Positions 1-11,870 of a stretch of 64,000 nt of DNA are shown one piece after another. Positions within the stretch are counted from its first letter, which is position 1. Each line of letters opens with the position of its first letter. Origin of the DNA: Platycnemis pennipes (Eukaryota; Arthropoda; Insecta; Odonata; Platycnemididae); the NCBI GenBank assembly GCA_933228895.1, contig OW121856.1:110397027-110461026 (forward strand), in the 5' to 3' direction. The notes under the pieces were generated by a model. That model searched no databases and was not told the origin of the DNA. It worked only from the letters and a program-made list of their open reading frames with translations. The translations under genes and the position numbers were made by a program.

Positions 1-454
1 CGAAATGGAGAAGAAAATATCAGTTATGCTTGCAATAGATCTGGTTGGTATGCTTGCATTTTAGTAGTTGTTGACGATACCACTAGCTCTCTAGCTATAT
101 TGAAGGAGACAATTTGGTTGGCATCTTAAAATTACAATCATGCCCATGAGCACAAACATCTTGCTATTGGAAAAGTATTTTTATGAACAATTATAGAGGT
201 ATTTAATGCAGGGTGAATCGGAATATTATGTAGTATGGCAATTTATAGCTACCATTATGTAACCGCAAAAATTGCCTATGTTCAGAGTGACTTAATTATA
301 ATACATTATAAGAGAAAGTTTTGAAATTACTATAACGTTGTCCGTAGGAGAACATGTTAATGTCCTGTTGAATATTAACCTAGGTTATGTTTTATAAGTA
401 GGTTTACCGAGGTATAGAATTTGTGCATTAAAAACCCATGTTCTATGGCCAACG
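1..454. other. No gene recognised
   Basis: AT-rich sequence with stops in every frame and no recognisable repeat, RNA gene or coding segment. It may be the decayed upstream part of the RT fragment that follows. Confidence 0.4.
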
Positions 455-1012
455 ATGAAGGACAGTAGGATGTATCACAGTCATATATTAAACACCTTCG
501 AATCAAACACTCAGGAAGACTCAGCAAATATGGCCAAAGCATTTGACAAACTTAGTCAATCTATCTTAGTTCATTACCTTGATAATCTAGGTTTTTACTA
601 TCCTATTCTGCTATGGTTAAAAATCTATCTTAGCGACAGGAAGCTCAGTGTTAAATTGCAGTCAGCATAATCCAAAATATTCCATGCTGTATCTGCAGTA
701 CCTCAACGTTATCATGTAGCACCCTTACTATTTATTTTATTTATGACTGATATGTCATCTGCATTTAGTGATGTAAACTATCTTTTATATGCTGCTGATT
801 TGAAAACATACGAAGCAATTAATTCGGTTAGAAACAATGGTTTATCATTGAATTTAAGCAAATTTAGTGTTATTAGCTTCAAAAGATCCAAGGAAACTGT
901 TCGTTGTTCATATTCTCTATCCAATCGTGAATTATTTAGAAGTTATAGCATCTGTGATCTATCTGTGTTGTATCTCAAAATTTTTGCGAATGATTCGTTG
1001 ATACTAGTGTAG
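455..1012 (+). pseudogene. Jockey-like non-LTR retrotransposon RT fragment, broken
   Basis: Two ORF pieces in different frames (about 455-670 and 743-1012) together resemble the central part of a Jockey-type RT. The first has the MAKAFDKLSQ segment that precedes the palm, followed by a YLSDRKLSVKLQSA block. The intervening bases resemble a decayed GVPQGS region. The second holds LFMTDMSS, a YAADLK box and NGLSLNLSK. In active RTs the palm box is F/YADD; here the first catalytic Asp is Ala, so the copy is dead even without its frameshift. It lacks both ends and has no clear TSD. Strand is clear; family assignment below Jockey-like is uncertain. It is unrelated in detail to LINE-B, the common LINE of this window. 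Confidence 0.75.
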
Positions 1013-1329
1013 CAGACCAGTTGGCAGACTGTTGCCCTGCAAAATGTATGCACCTCAAGGTTTGTACTTTTCGAATTCCAATCAATCTTAGGCTGTGAGA
1101 ACATGCATTGAAATAAATTGATCGATATTCTGTCTATAAAATCTTTCTGAGGATGCCCTAGAAGAAAATGATTCCCCTCTGAGTCAATATCCTAATGCCT
1201 AATTTCTACATTGTTTGCTAATGCCCTGAAGTGAAAGGTCTTGTGAAGTACATCCAAGTCTCACTGACCTAAATGACCATAAGGTTTGCATTGATTAACT
1301 TACTGATCTGTTTTCAATTGTTTCAATAG

Positions 1330-1659
1330 GTGATAATAGTGTTACTACCACCTGTCCTGTTGTGGAGGAAATGGGGATGCAGACGCAGTTCCATAATGCT
1401 GCTTTGGTGATGGATGAAGCTGAAGGATCTCTGAAGTCGAGGAGAGAAATTGCTGCAGCAGCGCTGCTGACCTTATCATCTCCAGTGAAAACCTCAACAG
1501 GCTCTCAATGCTCAGTCGAGACAAGAGACTTTAGTTGTCAAGTGAGCAGTGGTGATTTCCGATCCTCATTTGTGGACATTATTACCACAAAAAGAAGGCT
1601 GAATACCTTCACAGGGTTAGACACCTTTGAAAAGTTCTTTGCCCTGTCAGTTATTATCA
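1330..1659 (+). CDS. Internal protein-coding exon, possibly from a THAP/PIF-type transposase-derived gene
   Basis: A 330-bp open stretch lies between a good 3' splice site (AG at 1328-1329 after a T-rich tract) and a strong 5' splice site (GTGAGT at 1660-1665). Both boundaries are phase 1, so the exon is symmetrical (110 codons). The reading frame runs open from the first base, and the first Met is not at the boundary, as expected for an internal exon. The peptide includes PVVEEMGMQTQF early on, then a Ser/Thr-rich linker, and ends with TTKRRLNTFTGLDTFEKF. The TFTGL-sFe-F pattern is what precedes the helix-turn-helix of DDE_Tnp_4/PIF-Harbinger-like and THAP-linked arthropod proteins; that link is inference from memory of the family. 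No partner exon is recognised in the window. This is the best candidate host (or domesticated) gene segment here. Confidence 0.5.
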
Positions 1660-4279
1660 GTGAGTTTTTCCCATTTCGCTCGCGCATCCGTCGCATGGAT
1701 ACGAGGAGGCAGGGCTGCCACACGCACGGGGACTGCAGAGGGTCTCACGAAGCGTAGGAAAGAGGGAATGTCGCACAGGGGCGGTTGGCTTACGACGTGG
1801 CAACGAATCAGGGCCGGAGAAAGTCACGGAAATCTGCGTGTTAACAGTGCGGGTGATTCGAAAGCAGCACTGGGGGATAATCCACCCTAGCCGGGACCAA
1901 AACCTGAAAGCTTCTAATTTCCGGAGAGATGCTTGAGCTACGAAGACTTCCAACTCGCCTGTGGATCTCTTGAGGTCTTACTGGAGCGATTTTTGTATGT
2001 GTGCAGATATGCGTGAAACTTTAGATTCTTATCATGATATTAGTGCTGAGTATGGGCAAATGTGAAAAAAGTACAGTTTACCGATTAGATTTTATGGTGA
2101 TTCGGCGCTATTTTAATACAAAGCTTTATAGTGGATGTGATAAGTACATTTAGTTACATTTCGTAAACACATCGACAGATTTTCTTCTCAACGTAAAATA
2201 ATAAGTAAAAAATTACTACAGGGACTCCTTCATGGGGTCACACCGACTCAAAGTTACAAAAAAATCATTCATATTTAAATATAAGTTTCAGCCTATTTCC
2301 AAATACCGCACCGAAAAATACCAATGGTAACCATGGCATTCTTTGTTTGGCTAAGTCATAACAAGCCTTAATTACTAAGGCGAAAATACAATACATACAA
2401 TTCTCGTATAATTTCTATAATGGCATTAACGGTACCTAATAATTAATCGTACTTAAATGAAATTTATTTCTAGTATTTTTTACGCACCTGAGAAATTATT
2501 ACAACGTACAGGCAACGACGCACTATTGCCACTCCAGCCATCTTGATGGACAGGACGCCAAATGCAAATGCCACAGAGGTGCCGAAGTCGTCGTGCCACA
2601 ATCACCCACTTCAAACATTAAGGATCTCGCTTTGAGCCAACTCAACTCACTCCATTGCAAAAAGGGCAGGTTAGAACATTCCCGGATATATTTTTCAATG
2701 TTTCGTTGATTTCAACGTTTTCCACAATCGCCATTTTACAGCTCACCGATCACGAGTGACGTCACGAAGAAGGCCAAGGATGGATTCGATAGGGGCGAGG
2801 AACTACACCATAGAGTTAGTAAATAAGGCCATTTTAAGGGCTCGTATTTACCATTACAATGTTAAAAACAATGTCTTTCGTTATAGAAAAACAATTTTCA
2901 TGACGATATTTGTCAGTCGTGTACCGATAACAATCACATTTAACTACGGATTAAAAAGTACATGATGGGATAAATTGAAATATGTAACTAACACGTTGGT
3001 TTGTAAAATGCAAATTTTCTTACTTGTGGAACGAAACGCCAATTGTTTCTTCTTATCTTTATGGTTGTTGCACCCATATGCCGCACAGGCAACCATTTGC
3101 AAAAAAAGACACAAATATCAGAAAAGATTGCATTCATTATTCCCATTAATGCAGGACATGCATTTTATGAGGCACTTGGTTGAAATCAAAATGGTAAACT
3201 TACCCCAAGTACTAGGTATATCGACGGAAACACGAACAGACTTTTCGAGAACTTCAAGGCACCCTCAATGCAGCTTCAGAATTCAGCGGTCACTCAATAT
3301 GGCGAAATGCGTAAGAGATTGGCTTCACCTCGTCACGCCACCTCCGTTGTATTACTAACTCTATGAACTACACACACAGGAAGGCAAAATGGCGAGGACA
3401 AAAGACATGCCACGCGCGAACACGACAGGGCAAAAGCGTTCATTAAAGGCAAACACGAGGCCGCACTACTGTCCCCACCTCTGACGTTGGCGGCGAACGA
3501 TCTTTTTTCATTGTGGTATTCGGAGGCAGAAGCAACGGCCGGACTAACAAGCAAATAAACTCTAACCGACTTTTTGAAAAAATATTGACGCGTTTCCCTC
3601 GCAGGGTTAATAAAAAAAGAAGGAAAAGAAAACTACGACCCCGTTAAAACCACAAAAAGTGGGGAGAGGGTGCATGACGTGATTGATCCGAGGAATTGCG
3701 GAGCAAGTAATTGGAGGAAGAGGCGGTAATTAAATACTGGGAGGCGGGATGAGGATTACTCCGCCCGCGTGTGAGTCCCCGAGGTGGATGGGGGGTGAAG
3801 GGGGTGCAAATTAACGACGGTCGTGTAAACGGGAGAGGCGGACCAGTCAGTTTAGCACAGGAGTAGGAGACTATCGTTATTAATTTCGAGCGCACGAGAA
3901 AGACCCGAGGAGGGAAACTGCATGAAGCGCGCTCCAAAGAGGAAACGGGGAAAATTAAGAGTTTCGAAAGGTTAATTCCGTCCTTGGCGCTCGGATTCCA
4001 TATCATTTCAGAGATAAGCATTTGGACGAAAGTATGCAGCGAAAGAATTAGGGCGTTATAATAAGAAGCCTGCGGAGAGGCGAGAGACGGCGCCTATTAA
4101 TTTGGAGTCCGAGGTACACGAGCCGCGATTGCGAAGGGGCAAAGGTCGCGCGCTGACTGCTGGGAACGGAAGGAGCAATAGAGGAGTGATGGCTGAGGTC
4201 CAATTCCACACACTAACCTCGAGGCATGTCCAAGGGGAGAAGCAATAGCAGGGCCGATGACATTGGTTGGCCACCTATG
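1660..4279. other. Intron or intergenic DNA, no gene recognised
   Basis: After the exon donor there is no second convincing exon. About 2490-3500 holds several AAAATGGCG/AAGATGG-type motifs (for example around 2541, 2729, 3298 and 3388) and a TGACGTCA palindrome near 2757, which is promoter-like, but no start site can be fixed. Roughly 3640-4270 is purine-rich and GC-richer. ORFs there look accidental. Confidence 0.35.
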
Positions 4280-4282
4280 TTA

Positions 4283-4862
4283 AGCCCCAATCATCACACG
4301 ATCATTTTCCTCGTCCCTTTACAGGGATCATTTAATAGCTATAGCTTTCAGGGACCGCAAAAATGATATGGGTCAAGCTATCATTTCGCCGCGCACACGA
4401 TCATTTTTACCGTCCCGTCTCTTATTGTTAGTTCTTATAATTCCATACCTTTTGTGTATTTATTTCGTCGCCAATAACAACAAAAAGTAAATAAACAACA
4501 CCTTGATATCTGTGAATATTGGAATGGCGGTCCAGTCCCAAGTAATACATAGGTATAGGCATTTATCTTATTTACTAATATTCGTGGAGGAATACATTTC
4601 TGTTCGCGAGATATATTACCTTTTAATACGGTATAAACTCTTCCGCTCTTTCCGAGCGTGCGCTCCGATTGGCTCTAAATGACGGATGCACATATAAGGC
4701 CCGAGGGACGGAAAAAAGGACGTGCTCAAATGACGAAAAAAGGGATAGCGTTCCCTATCATTGCCGCTATCCGTGAAGTGATCAAGTCAGGCCATCATTT
4801 TTAAGCTATCATTTGAGCTATCCCTGAAAAGGGACGTAGAAAATGATCGTGTGATTCAGGCT
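4283..4862. mobile_element. PIF/Harbinger-like MITE, 580 bp
   Basis: The ends are inverted repeats over about 45 bp: the left begins AGCCCCAATC and the right, reversed, begins AGCCTGAATC. Both then share ACACGATCATTTTC and a CGTCCCTTT..CAGGGAT block. The left end has a 3-base insertion. TTA flanks both sides (4280-4282 and 4863-4865), the 3-bp TWA target duplication typical of PIF/Harbinger. Further copies of the ATCATTT/GCTATC subterminal motif occur inside near both ends. There is no ORF of note, so it is non-autonomous. Confidence 0.75.
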
Positions 4863-4865
4863 TTA

Positions 4866-6002
4866 TCTACCTATATTATCGGTTGAAGATGGGAAAAAAG
4901 AGCAGTACTTAGGTGGCCGTGGAAGGCGTGATTTTATCAGAACACATGAGCACATTAATGAAATAATATTGGTCACGAAGATGTGTCTAAATACGGAAAA
5001 ATTGGCAGTGGTCACACGAAAGCATACTGTTTCATTAAGATGAAAATATGAAATAGATTAGAGTGTGATGAGCTCCTGTGAATACATTGCAGCATTTAGA
5101 CTGGGCTCTCAATCATCAGAGAGACACCGTGTTTATGAAGGGACGGCAGCTGATTTCAATTCGGCCACGGGATCCAGATTAGTCACGAGGGCTTCGAAAA
5201 CTCTTCGCAACAGCATCACGCCGGAGTTATGAGAGCGACTTGGCGGTTAATTTGCCTCGAGTGCTGAATTGCAAACAAGGAAAATGGCTGGATTAAAAAA
5301 GTATTGTAGCGTGAAATGTCACGTTAGCCTCGTGACCTACGTTTTACGTTATTTATTTATCAAAACCGTTAGGTTTACAGAAAATGTTATGCATGTATGT
5401 ATGTGTATATATATATAATAGTTCGCACAAGAGGACACTTAACAAAAAACATAGATACACGAAAAAAGGAGACACTCACAAAATAAACTGGGAGACGTTT
5501 CGACGCTCATGGCGCCATTCTCGATCCGGAGAGAGTGATGTTCTCCGCGGAGAGTGAGGGGGTGGAAAGGGAAAAGGGTGGGGGGAAGAGGGGCTGGTGG
5601 TGGGGAGGAAAAGGTGACCAATGGGGACTCTCAATGCTGCTGATTGAGGCCTGGATACTCCAATGCCTTAGAAATGAAAATGTGGGCGGATTCTCTGGTT
5701 CTCACCTCTATGCTGCCGGCGGATTCAGGGAGGACTTCAATTATATTAGGGAAAAGCAATGGTCGAAAGGGTGACCGTGGGAAGCGGTGTCCGAAGCACA
5801 GCTCGGCAGCTGCAAAAATGTAGGAGACAAAAAACTCTCGAAAAGTCCTCCCTTGGTTGAAGCACTGAGTTTCCTCGACCAGCATTAGAAGACGACTGGC
5901 GATGCGCCGGGTTTTTCTCCCCCTCCTCCTCACGAACTTACCTCACTAGCGCCACAATGGAAGGTAAGGGAAGTTGGGAGGGGAATTCAAATAAAGAAAA
6001 CA
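4866..6002. other. No gene recognised; small TA/TGTA microsatellite
   Basis: Unassigned DNA. A TGTATG/TATA microsatellite lies at about 5392-5420. A purine-rich G-run tract occupies about 5555-5610. ORFs on both strands here look like shadows of this biased composition. Confidence 0.35.
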
Positions 6003-6248
6003 CCTAATGCCCTTACGCGCGAACATACCGCCCCCTGTGAATTTCCCAGAAATTAAATATTACTTAACCAAGCAGTAGGTGAAGAGGCGAAACGCACGAG
6101 AGAAATGCCGAGATATGGTGAAAGTATGCAAATATTCTACGAAAAAAATTAAAATAGATATTCTTGCCGATTGGGACGCTCTCGCAAAGAAATAGGCCCT
6201 AAACAAGTGAGGTGATGGCCATGAGGCCTAATGCGCTTACGCGCGAAC
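6003..6248 (+). repeat. 25-bp direct repeat pair, 221 bp apart
   Basis: Positions 6003-6027 and 6224-6248 are near identical (24 of 25 bases by eye), each containing CTTACGCGCGAACATA. The roughly 196 bp between them carries no ORF or obvious TIR. This could be a local duplication or a decayed small insertion. Confidence 0.55.
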
Positions 6249-6267
6249 ATATATATATGATAAAAAC

Positions 6268-6588
6268 AGCGGCGTATTATGTTAGATTTGACCAGATAAA
6301 TAAGATAGATTGCCATATCGATAGATTTAAAGTGCTATTTTCCCGCGTACCATAAGAGAGCATAATAGGCAGCATATAGTAAAGGGGTAGGTGGGTGAAA
6401 TATTGATGGAGTAGTCTGTAGTGGCAGCTCTTAGTTGCATGGTTAGCCTCGCATGCTAGCTCTTAGTTGCATAGCCGCATGGCTTGTTAGCTCTCCGTTG
6501 CATGTAAATGGTGCATGAGTGGTGATCTTCACCCCCTGCCACACACCCTCGCAGGGTGTTGCGTAGGGTATTACGTAGATGTGGGTTA
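6268..6588 (+). mobile_element. LINE-B 3' end fragment
   Basis: It starts inside the C-terminal RT-domain coding region (GCGTATTATG, matching the YYARFDQI segment of the longer copy at 52.9 kb). It then runs through the 3' UTR to the terminal CACCCCCTGCCACACACC stem-loop at about 6529 and ends in a short GTAGATG tail. Strongly 5'-truncated. Confidence 0.8.
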
Positions 6589-6835
6589 ATACGAAATTCA
6601 AAGCAATACGCTTCACGGTACGCGATGAAATAATGGACACTTTTATCACAAATGGTGAAGTTTCGCTGTTGAAAAAATGTAGGTATGTACTACTTCGTAA
6701 GTGTACAGTACAGTAGCAAAGTATACAGTAGCAAATTTTCGCTTAACGTTCCAGCGTAGTCACTTAAAGAGTTCCACCCCGAGACTCGACACGAGACCGG
6801 AATTTCAAGACAAGAGCTCCGTTTCTAATCATTAC

Positions 6836-7364
6836 TAGAGATGGGCAACTTGGTAAATTACCAACACCCCTGAAAATTACCGTAGTAAACGGTAATTTTC
6901 TGAAAAGTTTTAGAAAAGTTCTTTCTCAGAAAATTTCTTCCTCACGAATAAACCATTGGAATGAGTGATATTATAAATTAAGTAGCTAAAACTATTTCGT
7001 TTACATTGTGTCCGTGATCAATTCCAATTATTTCAGAGTAAAATAACAAATGCACATTGCGCAGAGGTATGTCTTTGGAAGGCAAATTTCTCATAGTGTG
7101 ACAAAAGAGAGGCAAATTGCGTGTTGCTGCCTACTTTGTTATAATTTTTCAATGAATTATAATAGATAAACATCGTGATATGTTTGATATAAGCGTCGGA
7201 ATTTATATCTCAATGCTATTTGATTTCGTTTTGAGTCCTCTGATAAGGATTTTCAGCTCAAAACTTCAAATTACCGGAAAATTACGGTCATTCCGAAAAT
7301 TACCACGGTAATTTACCACGGCAGTTTACCTCAATTTAAAATTACGGAAATCTACCCATCTATA
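6836..7364. mobile_element. hAT-type MITE, copy 1 (529 bp)
   Basis: The left end is TAGAGATGGGCAACTTGG and the right end, reversed, is TATAGATGGGTAGATTTCC. The flanking 8-mers ATCATTAC (6828-6835) and ATCACTAC (7365-7372) match at 7 of 8, fitting a hAT 8-bp TSD. Subterminal AATTACCGG/GGTAATTT repeats occur at both ends. No ORF. A second copy lies at 38434-38892. Confidence 0.85.
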
Positions 7365-7372
7365 ATCACTAC

Positions 7373-8297
7373 CCGTTGGTGCGATGGCCTAAAACAATCT
7401 AGAAATGCCGATGGCAGTGGTGGTGACTTTCTTCCCTAACTCCTGACCGCACTGCTGACATCGGGGTATCGTGACATAGCCGCCCATACCAGACCCTGAC
7501 ATCCCTGACCACCAAGTGACGTGGGCCTGAAAGGACGGAGAAGGATGCACGGGAAAGCCCATTGTTCACCTTCCTCGAACACAACCCTCGGCGTCTCCGT
7601 CGTTTTGAGGTCGAGGTCAGATGGAAGCTCAATACAGGATCTGTCGATTGTAAATATGTTTCAGTTTCAATTCAAATTGCCTCTCGTCTCCCTCGTAGCG
7701 AATTCGAGTTCAAGGAAAAGTGAATGAGACCGGCAGAGATCAGCGTTGGCCGAGCAGAAGATGATGCTCCGCTTGACTGCGATACGCGAAAGCGTTTTCA
7801 GTTCTTCTTTTTCCTGCAATCAAAAATTGCATCCTGGAAACCGGTTACAGCTCAAAATATTTATATTTTTTACCCTTTTTGGTAATTAATCAGCGCAGAA
7901 ACGGACGCTTAGATCATACTTTTCTATCGAAAGAATTATTCCTACGTCAGGGTTAGGAGGTCACAATAAGCAGATTTAAATCGATTTCAAAAGTTCTTAT
8001 TTTTCACAACAACAAATATAATGATTTTTCCCATGGTCCTCAAAAGGTATACCTTTATAATTTATTCTACAACTGATAACCTACAAAAGAAATTCAAGAA
8101 GTTTATTTACGGTCGAGGAAATTATGGCCTAGAATCCAATTAGTGAAATGGCGACTTATAAAACATGGGTTCACAGCTCTACAATGAGTTCCAGATCAAC
8201 GCGTATCAGACAGCTTGCATTCTCGACTCACTGTAAGATATTTCATACGAAGAATACATAAATGAACAAATACGCAAACAACGGAGTCGTTTACCAT
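7373..8297. other. No gene recognised
   Basis: Unassigned. A moderately GC-rich segment (about 7400-7740) shows overlapping accidental ORFs on both strands with no recognisable domain. Confidence 0.35.
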
Positions 8298-8718
8298 AAT
8301 TTTTATTGCCGAATATGATAGAGTTTGAAAAATAAAAAGACACCTATTTTTCCGTTTTTTGATCCGTCAATTATTTCTTGAGTTACAAGCGGCGAAAAAC
8401 TGGTGTTTTTAGCCGTTTCGGAAAAGTGGGCGTGGTGCAACCTCTGACGTTAATCGACTTCGTCCAACCACAATTGAGCCCGCGAAGCTACTTCGCCTTA
8501 TCGCAATGGGGGGGACACAGCTGAATCTGCCAATGGAAGCGATTGCGACAGGATATAACAGCAGACCTTCCGAGAACCCCCCTCCACTCCCTTCCCTTAC
8601 CCTAAAAGCAGTCAAGGACGGGAGGAAAATGATGTCAATGATATCAAAGCATCTTTTCGGTGGGCGTCACCTTTTGCTTATTTTAATTTTTGACTTATGA
8701 GCGAATGGTTGTGGTTAG
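8298..8718 (+). repeat. Dispersed repeat X, copy 1
   Basis: About 420 bp that reappears in reverse complement at 32823-33235. Shared landmarks are a TATCATATTCGG-type end, a central tract with CTTCGGCCAATC-like and CCAATGGAAGCGATTGCGAC blocks, and the other end ATTCGCTCA-AAGTCAAAAAT. No ORF is conserved between the copies. It may be a SINE or MITE; no clear TIR or tRNA boxes were seen. Confidence 0.65.
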
Positions 8719-9246
8719 AAGATTAATTTTTTCACTAAAATTCTTTTTTCGTTTCCATCTAACAATTTCGTGTACAAAATTGCGATTTTGGTTCCGAGTA
8801 AACGCCCCCATTTGAATAAATATTTCATAGAAATTCAAAATCGGGGCACTTTAGAAACCAATCAACAATTATGGGTCATTTTACGTAAGATTCACAGCTC
8901 ATAATTAATTACCACAGTCATGAAAAAGGAGGCATACCCATTGAGCATAAACTCATTTCATTCGGACAGCTTCTCCTTTTTATATCGTCTCGCTTATCCA
9001 CCACACTCGGAATTCTTCGCCATCATTTCTTGCGTCGTTCATTTTTACGCGTTTCGTTCACAGTCGTTTGCTATTTTGCGAAATTCAGCTTAATTAATCC
9101 CAACTGGGCAATCTACGTTACAGCCTTTGCCCCTCAGTGTCAAGCACAAAAAATAAAAATAGTTTTTGAGAGACCATCCCCAGTAAATGAATAATCCCAT
9201 TGCAAAAAAAATACATTTAAATCGATACCTCACAAAAGAATATCGA
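8719..9246. other. No gene recognised
   Basis: AT-rich sequence between repeat X and a LINE-A tail. Nothing supportable. Confidence 0.35.
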
Positions 9247-9383
9247 TCATCATCAATGATCAGCAAACCTAGGATTGGTTTGACGCACCTTTCCACTAGA
9301 CTCTTCTATCGGCCAACCTTTTCATTGTGACGTAATTCTTCTCTTTTACATCCTTCACAACCTGTTCCATGTATCTCATAAGA
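9247..9383 (-). mobile_element. LINE-A 3' end fragment
   Basis: Read on the minus strand, this encodes the end of the LINE-A ORF (a YEIHGTG-like start, then VERCVKPILGL) and then a short TGA-repeat tail. It matches the last about 135 bp of the copy ending near 32821. 5'-truncated. Confidence 0.8.
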
Positions 9384-11255
9384 ATATCGATATCAAAAGA
9401 AAAAAGTTATACAGCCAACAGCCTGTGAACAAAGAAATAGAAGACAGTCACCACTTAGATTTTTCTGTCAATTTATCATTTAACGCAAAGAAAACAGCTG
9501 AAACCCATTGAATCTAAGAAAATTGAATGATAATGATATATTAATTAATTAACTGACTTATTAATTAATTTTGCCCAACGATAATATCATCACGAAATGG
9601 CAAATCACAGGGCATTCATCTGTCGACTGCAAGCGCTAAATAATATGGCGCTGGAGCTTCATATTCGACTGCGGCTATCAGTTACTGCAGGCCATCAAAT
9701 TGATGTTTGTTCAATTAAATCAGCAGGTTTTTAAACAATCAGCACACTCCGACATTAATTGCAACTGGTCCTGATAATTTACAATATCATTTCCACAAAT
9801 GCTTTTGGTAATCGATGCTTCGTCCCGTTTCCGTCATCTATCCACGTTATTGAATCAATAAATTTAAAGCTAAGACAATAATCAGAGTCTTACTTTCGTT
9901 ATGTAAATCACGCTAAATGCGATTTCTGTAGTAACATTTCTGTTTTCCGTTCACTGCTCGTTAAGGAGACGGGACGAGGAAAGGAAGAGATTTCTGAAGA
10001 AGGCCGAATCCTAAAATCAGACTTTCGCTGCCAAGTTCCACGACCAATGCGCCACCAACGTACGCTTTGATTGGCCGGCCAGGAGCCTACACCACCAGCT
10101 GAGACGCCGTTTAGAATCCCGTAGTTATCGTTTGTGGTCACCAGAAATAGAATTTTATTTGATCGTATTTCATTTGAGAGCGCTATTGTGCTTATGAACA
10201 GAAGTGTATATTCACATTTACGAGAGAGGAGGAGATGTCAAAAAGACGGTTATAGATAAATGGGAGTTGAAGCCTTTGGGCTGGACAACTACAGTTTTCA
10301 GTCGGCTTCCAAACGATGATCCCATGAGGATCCATCCAAAACATAGGTTCTCATGCCCTAAAGTACTGGTCCATGAAACAGTGATAGAAAACGTCGAATG
10401 TGAGTTCAAAAAGAGGCCTTGAGGCTCGAAAAGAAATGCTATTTCCTGAAATAGGCCCTGAAAGCTTTGTTTTTAGGGCCTATTTCAGGTGAAGGCAAAT
10501 TAACTCTTTTTTAAATTTGACATTTTTGATAGGTTTATCAGATGAAAGTTGAGGCGAATTGCAAAAGGAGAGAGTTGAGTTAAGAAGAGCCGATTTAGGA
10601 ATTTATATTTGATTCATCTGGTTTGGGAAGGATAAGGTTATTTCTTTGTGCCTTATAATCAAAGGTATCACCTTTCTGTAGCTCAATACGTAGATAAAAG
10701 TCGTCTACTATCATACTCCATACAAACTCACTGCAAAGCAGCAATGCCATTCTCCCCGAGCCATTTCCTACGTGTCACTGAATATATCGACAAGAACTTA
10801 AAAAGCTACTGCGGCCAGAATACGCTTAAAACAATCCCAGAGAGGATATCAGAAGTAAACGGCATATGCAAGAATCGAGCACTATTGTGGTGGATGTCAT
10901 TGAATCGAGCCAGCTGTCTAAAATGACTTCCAAATAGGCGAAAAGGAAAGATATTCTTGGATGAACTGGAAAGCACGACACAAACATCCTACAAGATAAT
11001 GGAAGACTCTGATGTCGTCAATAAATAATATTATGGGTTGATGCATAATGTGAATTGCAACTTCAAGAGAAAATGCGGATCACGGAGAAACAAATAAGAT
11101 CACGAAAATACCTCAATTTTAACCGTCACGAACACGTGCGCAAATTTGTTATATATTATCTGACATGAGCGAGATATCTGGCCTTAAAGCGAAAAATGTC
11201 ATTTTTCTTATCCAATCCTTTTTTTAAATACGTTCTCCCTTGCCGCTTCTTTCAG
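9384..11255. other. No gene recognised
   Basis: Unassigned. Small ORFs at 10204-10422 and 10648-10926 have no recognisable domain and are not supported by splice sites. Confidence 0.35.
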
Positions 11256-11473
11256 GCAAGTTTCACAACACTCTTTATGATGCCTTAGTAATTCGAAGTG
11301 GATCATATCGGCAGAGATACGAAACTTTCACTTGCGCATTCACTCGTAAAAAGACCTGCCGAAGCAGCCCTGACATGGAGAACACCAGAATTATGCACAA
11401 AATAGGGTTGACCAAGGAACGTAGAGAAAAGGAGGCTGATGCCATTCACGCAACTTTGAGACCGAATCGTTAG
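11256..11473 (+). CDS. Weak candidate terminal exon, unknown protein
   Basis: A long pyrimidine tract (about 11228-11252) ends in CAG at 11253-11255. It is followed by 72 in-frame codons, rich in Arg/Lys/Thr, to a TAG at 11471. An AATAAA-like hexamer lies near 11646. I do not recognise the peptide, and no upstream exon was found. The splice acceptor is the main evidence; a chance ORF after a chance acceptor is quite possible. Confidence 0.25.
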
Positions 11474-11796
11474 CAAGGCTTAGTTTGCCCTGCGGCGTCG
11501 CCCTTCTCCGTTAAGTCGCCCTCTTCGTAAAGTGTACCGTCTCACACTCTAATGTGATGGAAATTTTTACTGCGAAATCAACGTACAAGGTGAACGGATA
11601 CACCTATCAAACACTTTTGTTGAAAATACAAACACTGGGAACTTTAATAAACAAATTCATTCACACGAAAGACCCAATAACACTTGATAAATTAGTTGTT
11701 ACAGACGTATAATCCTGATTCCAAAGTGCCACACCACCAGAAAAATGAGAATGATTTACATATGAAGTTCGCGAGTTAAACGTATAGCATCTACAC
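11474..11796. other. No gene recognised
   Basis: AT-rich, with no supported feature beyond the AATAAA near 11646. Confidence 0.35.
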
Positions 11797-11870
11797 CAGT
11801 GGTTCCCGACCGGTACTTATAGGAAAACAGCGACAGCGGTGCCGTGAGGTTATTGCGCGAAAACGAAAAA
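11797..11870 (+). mobile_element. hAT terminus remnant
   Basis: CAGTGGTTCCCGACCGG at 11797 matches the classic CAGTGGTTCCCAACC-type hAT terminus. No matching inverted end was found downstream, so this is a single-end remnant and its inner limit is arbitrary. Confidence 0.4.

Noticed and set aside
3389..3484. Short ORF starting MARTK, like histone H3
   Set aside because: Similarity stops after five residues and the ORF ends after about 31 codons.
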